Assembly: GCA_036564345.1 (NCBI GenBank)
Contig: DATCOZ010000029.1
Span: 1-12,645, forward strand
Direction of reading: 5' to 3'
DNA from: UBA6019 sp036564345
GTDB taxonomy: Bacteria > Chloroflexota > Dormibacteria > Dormibacterales > Dormibacteraceae
Length of the DNA stretch: 12,645 nt
Shown here piece by piece: positions 1-7,718 of the stretch. Positions within the stretch are counted from its first letter, which is position 1. Every line of letters begins with the position of its first letter. Below the pieces are notes generated by a model. The model ran no database searches and was not told the origin of the DNA. It saw only the letters and a list, made by a program, of their open reading frames with translations. Made by a program: the position numbers and the translations under genes.

Positions 1-1
1 C

Positions 2-130
2 CGCAACCCCGAGCCGGACGAGTTCCAACTCCGAGAGGCGCTCAGCGGCAACCTCTGCCGCTGCACCGGCTACGTCCGGATCTTCGAGGCGGCCCTCGAC
101 GCCGCCAAGACCCTGCGGGCGGCCCGGTGA
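2..130 (+). CDS. Xanthine dehydrogenase-type [2Fe-2S] subunit, C-terminal fragment
   Basis: Only the last 42 residues are in the window; the gene begins upstream. The visible part carries GNLCRCTGY, the Cys-x-Cys half of the helical-domain motif that binds the second [2Fe-2S] cluster in the small subunit of molybdenum hydroxylases (CoxS/PucE/XdhC type). It is followed by the short C-terminal helix usual for this family. The subunit passes electrons from the molybdenum centre to the FAD subunit in the cytoplasmic complex. Its TGA stop overlaps the GTG start of the amidohydrolase by four bases (GTGA), which indicates translational coupling. The large subunit two genes downstream is the expected partner; an FAD subunit is not visible and may lie upstream. 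The family is clear; assignment to xanthine dehydrogenase rather than another hydroxylase rests on the neighbours. Confidence 0.88.
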   Translation, partial: RNPEPDEFQLREALSGNLCRCTGYVRIFEAALDAAKTLRAAR

Positions 131-1488
131 GCCTGGTCGTCCGCGCCGGTGTGCTGGTGACCGGTACCGGCATCCAGCTGGAGAGCGGCTGGCTGCGCAG
201 CCGCCAGGGGGAGATCGTGGAGATCGGGACGGGGCCGGCGCCAGAGGCGGGCGAGACCCTCGACCTGCCCAACTGCGTGATGGTCGCCGGGCTCGTCAAC
301 ACCCACGACCACATGTACCAATGGGCGACCCGCGGCTATGCCTACAACGCGGGCCTCTTCGCCTGGTTGAAGGAGCTCTACCCGGTCTGGGCGGAGATCG
401 ACGCCGAGGTCGTCCACACCGCCGCGCGGGCGGCGATCGGCCGCCTCCTCCTCGCCGGCTGCACGATGACGACCGACCACCACTACGTCTTTCCGGCCGG
501 GCGGGCCGGCGTCTTCGAGGCGCTGGTCGCGGCCGGCGAAGAGCTCGGCATCCGCTTCCACCCCTGCCGCGGCTCGATGGACCTCGGTGAGTCGCAGGGC
601 GGCCTGCCGCCCGACTCGGTGGTGGAGGGCATCGACGCGATCCTCGCCGAGACCGAGCGGGTGGTTACGAAGTACCACGATCCCGCGCCGGGATCGATGC
701 TGCGGGTGGCGGTCGCCCCCTGCTCGCCCTTTTCGGTCACGCCGCGCTTGATGACCGAGTCTGCCGCCCTCGCGCGGCGGCTCGGCGTCCACCTCCACAC
801 CCACCTCGCCGAGACCGTCGACGAGGAGCGCTACTGCGTCGAGAAGTTCGGGCGGCGACCGCTCGAGCTGCTCGAGGAATGGGGCTGGCTGGGCGGCGAC
901 GTCTGGCTGGCGCACGGCGTCCACTTCTCCGCCGCCGAGATCGCGGAGCTCGGCCGCACCCACACCGGGATCGCGCACTGCCCGTCCAGCAACATGCGCT
1001 TGGGGGCAGGCGCCTGCCCGTCAACCGAACTGCTGGCGGCCGGCGCCAGGGTCGGCCTGGGCGTCGATGGAGCCGCCAGCAACGAGGACTACGATCTTCT
1101 CGCCGAGGTCCACCAGGCGCTTCTCCTGGCCCGGCTCAGGGCGTCCATGCTGGGCGTGCCGGACCCCGCGGCCGCTCTCAGCCCAAGGGGTGCCTTCGCC
1201 CTCGCCAACCAGGGCGGCGCCCGGGTGCTCGGCCGCGATGACGTGGGCACGATCGAGGTCGGCAAGCGGGCCGACCTGGCCCTCTACCGGGCCGACGACC
1301 TCGGCCGCGCCGGCATCGCCGACCCGCTGGCGGCGATCGCGCTGGCGCCGCCCGCGCGGGCCGAGGCGGTCGTCGTCGACGGCCGCGTAGTGGTCCGAGA
1401 AGGAAGGCTGCTCACCGCCGACGAGGAGGAGCTGGCGCGCGAGATAAAGTCCGCCAGCGATCGCCTGCACGAGGTCCACCATGCCTAG
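127..1488 (+). CDS. 8-oxoguanine deaminase-like amidohydrolase
   Basis: This is a 453-residue member of the amidohydrolase superfamily (TRZ/ATZ-like branch), a cytoplasmic metal-dependent aminohydrolase. Visible landmarks are the metal-binding H60-D-H62 near the end of the N-terminal beta-sandwich, HTHLAET with H226 and E229, AHGVH around residue 264, AHCPSSNMRLG, and the catalytic or metal Asp D314 in GVDGAASNE. Segments such as RGSMDLGESQGGLPP and APCSPFSVTP match what I recall of the Pseudomonas 8-oxoguanine deaminase (8-oxoguanine to urate plus ammonia), and the length fits. The gene starts at a GTG inside the stop of the iron-sulfur subunit and ends inside the start of the molybdenum subunit, so it is embedded in the hydroxylase operon. 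That supports a purine role, since both enzymes would yield urate. One variation is that the middle residue of the first HxH motif is Asp rather than His. Another purine or triazine-ring deaminase activity remains possible. Confidence 0.82.
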   Translation: MSLVVRAGVLVTGTGIQLESGWLRSRQGEIVEIGTGPAPEAGETLDLPNCVMVAGLVNTHDHMYQWATRGYAYNAGLFAWLKELYPVWAEIDAEVVHTAARAAIGRLLLAGCTMTTDHHYVFPAGRAGVFEALVAAGEELGIRFHPCRGSMDLGESQGGLPPDSVVEGIDAILAETERVVTKYHDPAPGSMLRVAVAPCSPFSVTPRLMTESAALARRLGVHLHTHLAETVDEERYCVEKFGRRPLELLEEWGWLGGDVWLAHGVHFSAAEIAELGRTHTGIAHCPSSNMRLGAGACPSTELLAAGARVGLGVDGAASNEDYDLLAEVHQALLLARLRASMLGVPDPAAALSPRGAFALANQGGARVLGRDDVGTIEVGKRADLALYRADDLGRAGIADPLAAIALAPPARAEAVVVDGRVVVREGRLLTADEEELAREIKSASDRLHEVHHA

Positions 1489-3772
1489 CACCACACGAGG
1501 GCGGATCGGCGAGTCGGTGCCGCGGCCCGACGGGCCGGCCAAGGTGCGGGGAGAGTTCAGCTTCGGCTCCGACCTGGTGGCGCCCGGGATGCTCTTCGGC
1601 AAGACGCTGCGCAGCCCACACCCGCACGCGCTGGTCCGTTCGATCGACACCACGAAAGCGGCGGCGATGCCCGGCGTGCGGGCCATCCTCACCGCCGTCG
1701 ACATTCCGGGCGAGCGGCTCTACAGCCTTCACAAGCCGCCCGACCAGCCGGTCCTGGTCGGGGTGGGGGAGGAGGTCCGCTACCGCGGCGAGCAGGTTGC
1801 GATCGTTGCCGCGGATCACCCCGAGCGGGCCCGCCTCGCGGCCGGCGCGATCGAGGTCGAGTACCAGGAGCTGCCGCCTGTGACGGATCCGGTCGAAGCC
1901 CTCCGCCTGGGCATGGTGCACCGCGAGCTGGTGATCCGGCGCGGCGACGTCAACGCCACCGCGGCGGTAGTCGTCGACGGCTACTACGAGCTGGGCCAGC
2001 AGGACCAGGCCCCGCTCGGGCCGGAGGCGGGCCTCGCCATACCCACACCGCACGGCGGCGTCGACCTCTTCGTCGCCACCCAGGCCCTTCACGTCGACCT
2101 CGAGCAGGTGGAGGCGGCGCTGGCACTGCCCAAGGGCTCGGTGCGACTTCACCTGGCCGGCGTCGGGGGGGCGTTCGGCGCCCGCGAGGACCTCTCCATC
2201 CACATCCACGCCTGCCTGCTCGCGCTCCGCACCGGCCGGCCGGTGAAGATGTGGTACGGCCGGGAGGAGTCCTTCGTCGGCCACGTCCATCGCCACCCGG
2301 CCCGGATGTGGTACTCCACCGGCGCCGACGGCGAGGGCAACCTGGTTTTCACGCGGGCCACGATCGTTCTCGACGGGGGCGCCTACGCGTCCTCCTCGGG
2401 AGCGGTGACCGCAAACGCGGCCTGCTTCGGCGCCGGGCCCTACCGGATGCCCAACGCGCTCGTCTGGTGCGGCGCTGCCCGCACCAACAGCGTGCCCAAC
2501 GGGGCGATGCGCGGGTTCGGCGCGGTCCAGACCTGCTTCGCCCACGAGTCGCAGATGGACGCGCTCGCCGGACGCCTCGGCATGGACCCCGTTCAGCTCC
2601 GCCTGAAGAACGCCCTCCGCAGCGGCGACCCGCTGATCACCGGGCAGCTGGTGACCGGCGCCGCGCCGATGGAGGAGCTGATCCGCCTCTGCGCAGCGAT
2701 CCCCGAGCCGCCGCCGGCGGAGCATCGCCTCTCGCTCCCCGGGGGCGCCGGCAATGTGGCTGCGGCCGGTGACATCGTTCGCCGGAGCGGCTTCGCGATC
2801 GGCTTCAAGAACATCGCCTACTCGGAGGGACATGACGACTACGCCACCGCCCGTGTCCGCCTCGAGCGGGGAGCGGACGGCAAGCCGGTGGCGTCCGTGA
2901 AGACGGCCGCGGCAGAGGTCGGCCAGGGCGTCGTCACGATCGCCGAGCAGATCGCCCGAACCGAGCTGGGCGTCGAACGGGTGCGCTCGCTGCCGGCCGA
3001 CACGACAGTCGGCGACGCCGGGTCCTCCTCCGCCTCGCGGCAGACCTGGATGACCGGAACCGCCGTCCAGCGGGCCTCCCTGCGGGTTGCCGAGGAGGTT
3101 CTCCGCCGCGCAGGGCCGCCGGCCCGCTCGCTCGACGCCGGCCAGGTTCTCGACGCGGAGGGGGTCGCGCTGGCACCGATCGAGCTCTTCCTCGACACAC
3201 CGATCGAGCGCGAGTTCGAGTTCCACCATAAGCCGACGTCGGGTCTCGACCCGGACGGCCAGGGCGATGCCCACGTGTCCTTCATGTTCGTCGCCCACCG
3301 AGCAACAGTCGACGTCGATCCCGAGGCCGGGCTCGCCCGGGTGGTCCAGGTCGCCACCGCCCAGGACGTCGGCAAGGCGCTCAACCCGCTCCAGGTCCAG
3401 GGCCAGATCGAGGGCGGCATCGCCCAGGGTGTCGGGATGGCGACGATGGAGGAGATCAAGCAACGGGACGGCGTGATCCTCAACGCCAGCTTCACCGACT
3501 ACATAATCCCGACCGCCCTCGACATGCCGCTGGTCAGCTCGGTCCTGGTCGAGGAACCCGAGCCGGACGGGCCCTACGGTGCGAAGGGGGTGGGGGAGCC
3601 GCCGCTGATCTCCTCGCCCGCTGCCATCGCGGCGGCGCTCCGCGCGGCCACCGGCCACCGCCTCGGCCGCCTCCCGGTCAGCCCCGACGAGCTGGCGGGC
3701 CTCGCCCAAACTGAGCCCGAATGGGAGATCAACCCGGGTTCGCCGCCGTCCTCGGGGAGGCGGCGCTCCTAG
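1481..3772 (+). CDS. pucD: Xanthine dehydrogenase molybdenum-binding subunit (PucD type)
   Basis: The 763-residue protein is the large molybdopterin-binding subunit of a xanthine oxidase-family hydroxylase, which oxidises hypoxanthine and xanthine to urate in the cytoplasm. Visible motifs are GVGGAFGARE (227-236, cofactor loop), NGAMRGFGAVQ with R344 (active-site arginine region), AAEVGQGV and GDAGSSSASRQ in the cofactor-binding half, and GAKGVGEPP with E706, the expected catalytic glutamate. The active-site CSFR loop of CO dehydrogenase is absent. The N-terminus (GRIGESVPRPDGPAKVRG) and the length resemble the Bacillus PucD clade, about 745-770 residues. The ATG start is preceded by GAGG with six-base spacing and overlaps the amidohydrolase end by eight bases. 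The TAG stop overlaps the left end of a miniature mobile element. The family is certain; the purine substrate is inferred from the PucD-like sequence and the adjacent deaminase. Related subunits oxidise other N-heterocycles. Confidence 0.85.
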   Translation: MPSTTRGRIGESVPRPDGPAKVRGEFSFGSDLVAPGMLFGKTLRSPHPHALVRSIDTTKAAAMPGVRAILTAVDIPGERLYSLHKPPDQPVLVGVGEEVRYRGEQVAIVAADHPERARLAAGAIEVEYQELPPVTDPVEALRLGMVHRELVIRRGDVNATAAVVVDGYYELGQQDQAPLGPEAGLAIPTPHGGVDLFVATQALHVDLEQVEAALALPKGSVRLHLAGVGGAFGAREDLSIHIHACLLALRTGRPVKMWYGREESFVGHVHRHPARMWYSTGADGEGNLVFTRATIVLDGGAYASSSGAVTANAACFGAGPYRMPNALVWCGAARTNSVPNGAMRGFGAVQTCFAHESQMDALAGRLGMDPVQLRLKNALRSGDPLITGQLVTGAAPMEELIRLCAAIPEPPPAEHRLSLPGGAGNVAAAGDIVRRSGFAIGFKNIAYSEGHDDYATARVRLERGADGKPVASVKTAAAEVGQGVVTIAEQIARTELGVERVRSLPADTTVGDAGSSSASRQTWMTGTAVQRASLRVAEEVLRRAGPPARSLDAGQVLDAEGVALAPIELFLDTPIEREFEFHHKPTSGLDPDGQGDAHVSFMFVAHRATVDVDPEAGLARVVQVATAQDVGKALNPLQVQGQIEGGIAQGVGMATMEEIKQRDGVILNASFTDYIIPTALDMPLVSSVLVEEPEPDGPYGAKGVGEPPLISSPAAIAAALRAATGHRLGRLPVSPDELAGLAQTEPEWEINPGSPPSSGRRRS

Positions 3773-3789
3773 TGTCCTGAGTCAAAAGC
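3772..3789 (+). repeat. Left terminal inverted repeat of the miniature element
   Basis: This is an 18-bp arm beginning GTGTC, pairing with 3968-3985 with three mismatches (arm positions 6, 9 and 14). Its first G also serves as the last base of the pucD TAG stop codon. Confidence 0.7.
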
Positions 3790-3936
3790 CGTCGAAAATG
3801 CCCGAGTCGGCGCACGCGCCGCCTGTGTGACACTGCGTGTTCGCTCGCTGACGACGCCGATCTCCGCGTCAACTTCTCCGGTACTCACTCCCGCACTTCT
3901 AGTGCGCTCGCTCCGTTCCTCGTGCGTTTCCTTGAT

Positions 3937-3968
3937 CTCGGCGCTCTCAGCGGTGACTTTGCGCCGAG
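3937..3968. repeat. Hairpin inside the miniature element
   Basis: Perfect eight-base arms, CTCGGCGC at 3937-3944 and GCGCCGAG at 3961-3968, enclose a 16-base loop. A smaller stem, CGGCG-CACG-CGCCG, lies at 3808-3821 on the other side of the element. There is no T-tract after either, so they are not obvious intrinsic terminators. Confidence 0.55.
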
Positions 3969-3985
3969 CTTCTGACCCACGACAC
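3968..3985 (-). repeat. Right terminal inverted repeat of the miniature element
   Basis: This is the 18-bp partner of 3772-3789, ending GACAC before TA-G. Its inner edge adjoins the hairpin whose arms are 3937-3944 and 3961-3968. Confidence 0.7.
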
Positions 3986-3991
3986 TAGACT
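3986..3991 (+). promoter_or_regulatory. Possible -10 box (TAGACT) for a leaderless DUF2236 transcript
   Basis: TAGACT fits the TANNNT -10 pattern and ends seven bases before the GTG at 3999. That is the spacing expected if transcription starts at the initiation codon, as in leaderless transcripts common in actinobacteria. There is no Shine-Dalgarno sequence in the intervening bases, and no clear -35 was found. The hexamer would also have existed in the reconstructed pre-insertion sequence. Confidence 0.35.
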
Positions 3992-3998
3992 CAGTCCG

Positions 3999-4820
3999 GT
4001 GGCCACGACAACCGCGGACGCGATCGATTTCGGTCTCTTCGGTCCCGGCTCCGTCGCCTGGCAGCTGCACAGGGAGCCCGGGCTGCTGATCGGCGGCCTT
4101 CGAGCGCTCATCCTGCAGGCCCTTCACCCGCTCGCCATCGCCGCCGTCGAGCAGCACAGCGACTACAAGAAGGATGTCTGGGGTCGCTTCAACCGTACTT
4201 CCAACTACGTCATGACGACGGTCTTCGGGACCACCGCGGAGGCGAACGCCCTCGGCCGCCGGGTGCGCGCCATCCACAGGCCGATCCACGGCATCGACCG
4301 CGTCACAGGCCTGCCCTACGCCGCCGACGACCCGGTCCTCCTGCTCTGGATCCACACGACGCTCGTCGAGTCGTTCGCCGTCTCCTACGAGCGGTTCGTG
4401 GCTCCGCTCAGCACGTCGGTGAAGGATGGCTACATCGGGGAGATGGTCCGCCAGGCGGAGCTGGTGGGCCTGCAGGCCGACGACGTGCCGGCGACGTGGG
4501 CTCAGAACTACCGCTTCATCGAGTCGCAGCGCCCAATGCTGCAGACGACCCAGACCTCGCTGGAGGCCCTCGACACCGTGCTCAACCCGCCCTTGCCCCT
4601 TCACCGCCGGCCCGGCTGGTGGGCGCTCGGCCAGTGCGCGATCTCACTCCTGCCCGACCACGCGGTAGAGCTCTACGGCCTCCACCGCAACTCGGCGGCG
4701 GAGTCCGCTCTAAGGCCTTTCGTGGCCGCCGGCGCGAAGCTCTCGGCGCGGCTGCTTCCGCCGCCGCCGGTGCTGCTCGAAGCGCGCCGCCGGGTTGCCT
4801 CTGCCGGATTGCGCTTTTAG
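3999..4820 (+). CDS. DUF2236 / MpaB-like oxygenase-family protein
   Basis: The 273-residue protein matches the DUF2236 family, often annotated as oxygenase MpaB family and distantly related to heme-binding latex-clearing proteins. Recognisable family features are GPGSVAW (15-21), HREP (24-27), LQALHPLA with His43, HSD (53-55), RRVRAIH (87-93) and LLLWIHTTLVES (114-125), with YERFVAPLS following. The conserved histidines are candidates for heme or metal binding, but no reaction can be assigned. No signal peptide is evident, so a cytoplasmic or membrane-associated location is likely. The GTG start lacks a ribosome-binding site and may be leaderless. The gene ends ten bases before the converging ECF42 gene. 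It sits just downstream of the purine operon, separated only by the miniature element, so it may once have been co-transcribed with pucD. The family is confident; the role is unknown. Confidence 0.8.
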   Translation: MATTTADAIDFGLFGPGSVAWQLHREPGLLIGGLRALILQALHPLAIAAVEQHSDYKKDVWGRFNRTSNYVMTTVFGTTAEANALGRRVRAIHRPIHGIDRVTGLPYAADDPVLLLWIHTTLVESFAVSYERFVAPLSTSVKDGYIGEMVRQAELVGLQADDVPATWAQNYRFIESQRPMLQTTQTSLEALDTVLNPPLPLHRRPGWWALGQCAISLLPDHAVELYGLHRNSAAESALRPFVAAGAKLSARLLPPPPVLLEARRRVASAGLRF

Positions 4821-4830
4821 GCCAGCCCGA

Positions 4831-6044
<1,214 letters not shown>

Positions 6045-6048
<4 letters not shown>

Positions 6049-6407
6049 ATCTCCGGCGGCGCGTCGCCGATCTGGCGCACCTCGATGGGGCCGTGCGTGA
6101 AGGCGACGACCTTGGTGGCGATCCCGAGCGCGCGCGCCTCGCTCTCGACGTCGACAAGCCAGTAGCCGATGTGGGACTCCTTCGACTCGGCGAAGGGTCC
6201 GTCGGTCACGACCGGGACGCCGTTCGTGAAGCGGACGGTCTTCGCCTGGCTTCCATCGACCAGCCCCTGCGAGTCGACGAGCTCACCGGACGTCCTCAGA
6301 TCCCGGTCGAGGGTCTGCATGAACTGGATCATCTCGGTGATCCACTCCTTCGAGTGGGTTTCCATCATGGAGGAGGCTTCCCCGAACATCATGATCATGT
6401 ACTTCAT
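6045..6407 (-). CDS. DGPF/YCII-related protein, partner of ECF42 sigma factor
   Basis: This is a 120-residue cytoplasmic protein of the YCII-related (DGPF) family, with an N-terminal strand MKYMIMMFGE and the signature TDGPFAESKE (D69-G70-P71-F72). The family has a ferredoxin-like fold; members linked to ECF42 have no established reaction. I place the start at the ATG at 6407 because AAGGAAG lies just upstream with good spacing. The longer in-frame extension to 6494 would run through the promoter and lacks family similarity. The stop overlaps the sigma-factor GTG, giving a coupled two-gene operon. The pairing is the standard ECF42 arrangement and suggests that the DGPF protein is the main regulon member. 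Confidence 0.92.
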
Positions 6408-6427
6408 GTCGTCACTTCCTTGATTCG

Positions 6428-6443
6428 GCACCCTGAGGGGTGC
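6428..6443 (-). other. Hairpin in the 5' leader of the DGPF-ECF42 mRNA
   Basis: GCACCC-TGAG-GGGTGC forms a perfect six-pair stem with a four-base loop, between the predicted transcription start (about 6450) and the Shine-Dalgarno sequence. It would lie close to the 5' end of the transcript. No T-tract follows, so a terminator is unlikely; a stabilising or translational role is possible. Confidence 0.4.
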
Positions 6444-6455
6444 TCTCACAACTGA

Positions 6456-6482
6456 GTCGGAACCGGCGGCTCGTTCTCGACA
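6456..6482 (-). promoter_or_regulatory. ECF42-type promoter upstream of the DGPF-sigma operon
   Basis: Read on the minus strand, TGTCGA (6482-6477) is followed by a 17-base spacer and CGAC (6459-6456). As I recall, characterised ECF42 targets use TGTCGA at -35 and CGA(T/C)-type at -10, so this is a very close match. It lies about 50 bases upstream of the DGPF start codon and just beyond the end of the MFS gene. It implies that the sigma factor drives its own operon. Confidence 0.7.
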
Positions 6483-6500
6483 TGGGGGTGCCAACCGACA

Positions 6501-7679
6501 CTACGCGGCCCGCGTCCGGGTGTGGCTCGGAAGCCGGAGGCCGATCGGCGCAAGCGTCTGGACGACCGCGGCCACGATCACCATCCAGTAGGCGCTCGAG
6601 CTGCTGCCGGTGAGGTCCCAGAGGACCCCGGCCACGACCGGCGCGAGGAAGCCGATCGTGTACTGGACGGTCGTGATCCCGGCCGTCAGGCGGTGGACGT
6701 CGTCGGCCTCGGCGAGCAGCGGTGGAAGGGCAAGCACAAGCATGAAGACCTGGGCCGCGGCGTAGCCGACGACGCCCACCGCGATCGCCTGCCAGATCCC
6801 CGGCAGCACGATGAAAGCGCCGATCGCGACGAGGGTGAGCAGCCCCGTCGCTATGAACGGCCAGCGCCGGCCCAGCACCACGTGGGAGAGGCCGCCGACG
6901 ATGAACGAGGCGGGCAGCTGGAAGAGGTTGAGGCAGGTCAACGCCGGCGTGATCAGCTCGGGGTGATGGGTGGCGCGCATGTAGTCCGGAATGAAGGCGT
7001 TGAGCCCGAAGTAGATGGCCGAGGCGGCTCCCAGCGTGATCCCCAGGCGCAGGGTGGTGGGGTCTCGCCAGTCAGGGATCCAGAGCGGCCGCGGGCGCCC
7101 GGCGGCGCGCGCCTCGTGATCGGTGAAGAAGAGCACACCGAGCGCGGTGACGGCGACCGGCAGTGACCAGAAGGCGAGGGCCCACTCCCAGGAGCCGCCG
7201 GCCAGGGTGAGAACCCAGGGCACGGTGAGGGCGGCCGGCAGGATCTCACCGATCAATAACCCGTTCGAGAAGGCCGCGGTCGCGATGCCGACCTGGCGCG
7301 GCAGCCAGAGCGCAACCAGCGATGGTAGCGAGGGCTGCACGATGGCGATGCCGACGCCCATCAGGATGGTCATCGAGAAGATCACCGCCAGGCTCGGCCC
7401 GAGGCCGCGGAGAGCGCCGCCGGCCGCGATCAGGAGAAGGCCGAGCAGGACCGCCCGGCGGGCCCCGATGCGGGAGATGAGAAGCGAGCCGAGCAGTGTC
7501 GCCGTGGCGAGCAGCAGGATCGGCAGCGAGCTGAGCGCACCGATCGCGCTCTCGTTGAGAGGCAGGCTGCGGTGGATCAGCGGCAGCAGCGGTGGAACGG
7601 CGAGCAGCGTCAGCCGGATGCAGTTGCCGACCAGCCAGAGCAGGCCGAGCCGGAAGAGGAGTGTCCCTCTCAAGCTCAT
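6501..7679 (-). CDS. MFS transporter, CynX/NimT-like
   Basis: The 392-residue protein is almost entirely hydrophobic, with about twelve predicted membrane segments typical of the major facilitator superfamily. The N-terminus (LLWLVGNCIRLTLLAVPPLLPLI) and the short cytoplasmic loop SRIGARR (69-75), a variant of the MFS loop 2-3 motif, resemble the CynX/NimT branch. That branch contains the cyanate transporter and nitroimidazole- or organic-anion-type permeases, but the substrate cannot be read from sequence. It lies 39 bases downstream of the acyl-CoA synthetase gene on the same strand, so it could import the acid that enzyme activates. The gap contains an 18-bp perfect palindrome. The ATG at 7679 has no convincing ribosome-binding site; a nearby downstream start is possible but would remove few residues. 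The fold is confident, the subfamily moderate. Confidence 0.82.
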   Translation of the reverse strand: MSLRGTLLFRLGLLWLVGNCIRLTLLAVPPLLPLIHRSLPLNESAIGALSSLPILLLATATLLGSLLISRIGARRAVLLGLLLIAAGGALRGLGPSLAVIFSMTILMGVGIAIVQPSLPSLVALWLPRQVGIATAAFSNGLLIGEILPAALTVPWVLTLAGGSWEWALAFWSLPVAVTALGVLFFTDHEARAAGRPRPLWIPDWRDPTTLRLGITLGAASAIYFGLNAFIPDYMRATHHPELITPALTCLNLFQLPASFIVGGLSHVVLGRRWPFIATGLLTLVAIGAFIVLPGIWQAIAVGVVGYAAAQVFMLVLALPPLLAEADDVHRLTAGITTVQYTIGFLAPVVAGVLWDLTGSSSSAYWMVIVAAVVQTLAPIGLRLPSHTRTRAA

Positions 7680-7685
7680 CTGGAG

Positions 7686-7703
7686 AGGGGGGACGTCCCC
7701 CCT
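7686..7703. repeat. 18-bp perfect palindrome between synthetase and transporter genes
   Basis: AGGGGGGACGTCCCCCCT is a perfect inverted repeat in the 39-base gap before the transporter start. It could be an operator, or in RNA a G/C stem with an ACGT loop. No T-run follows on either strand, so it does not look like a standard intrinsic terminator. Confidence 0.6.
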
Positions 7704-7718
7704 GTCGGCCGTGCTCGG

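Larger units (their letters stand above)
3770..3987. mobile_element. Putative IS630/mariner-like miniature inverted-repeat element
   Basis: The gap between pucD and the next gene is filled by a 214-bp non-coding unit (3772-3985) with terminal inverted repeats, flanked on both sides by TA (3770-3771 and 3986-3987). The left end reads GTGTCCTGAGTCAAAAGC, and the right end read inward on the minus strand is GTGTCGTGGGTCAGAAGC, identical at 15 of 18 positions. The outer context is C-TA-[element]-TA-G, the CTAG target with TA duplication known for the IS630 family. No transposase ORF fits inside, so it would be non-autonomous. Internal palindromes suggest a structured transcript. Removing the element and one TA leaves pucD's TAG intact, with the next gene's GTG only ten bases later. 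The TIRs and flanking TA are seen directly; the family assignment is inferred. Confidence 0.6.

Noticed and set aside
1412..3709. 765-codon open frame antisense to the molybdenum subunit gene
   Set aside because: The sense frame carries all the cofactor motifs. The antisense translation is a low-complexity Arg/Gly/Asp-rich product with no recognisable domain, as expected from high-GC codon bias.
1481..3772. Aerobic CO dehydrogenase large subunit
   Set aside because: The CSFR active-site loop of form I CO dehydrogenase is not seen; the GAMRGFGAVQ segment, N-terminus and operon context fit the PucD-type purine hydroxylase.
3769..3988. The inverted repeat as a simple bidirectional transcription terminator
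   Set aside because: The arms are about 180 bp apart, the ends carry a TA duplication in CTAG, and no T-tract follows. A transposable-element origin explains these features better.
6408..6494. Longer N-terminus for the DGPF protein
   Set aside because: It would run through the ECF42 promoter and the leader hairpin, whereas the ATG at 6407 has a good Shine-Dalgarno sequence and the usual family N-terminus.
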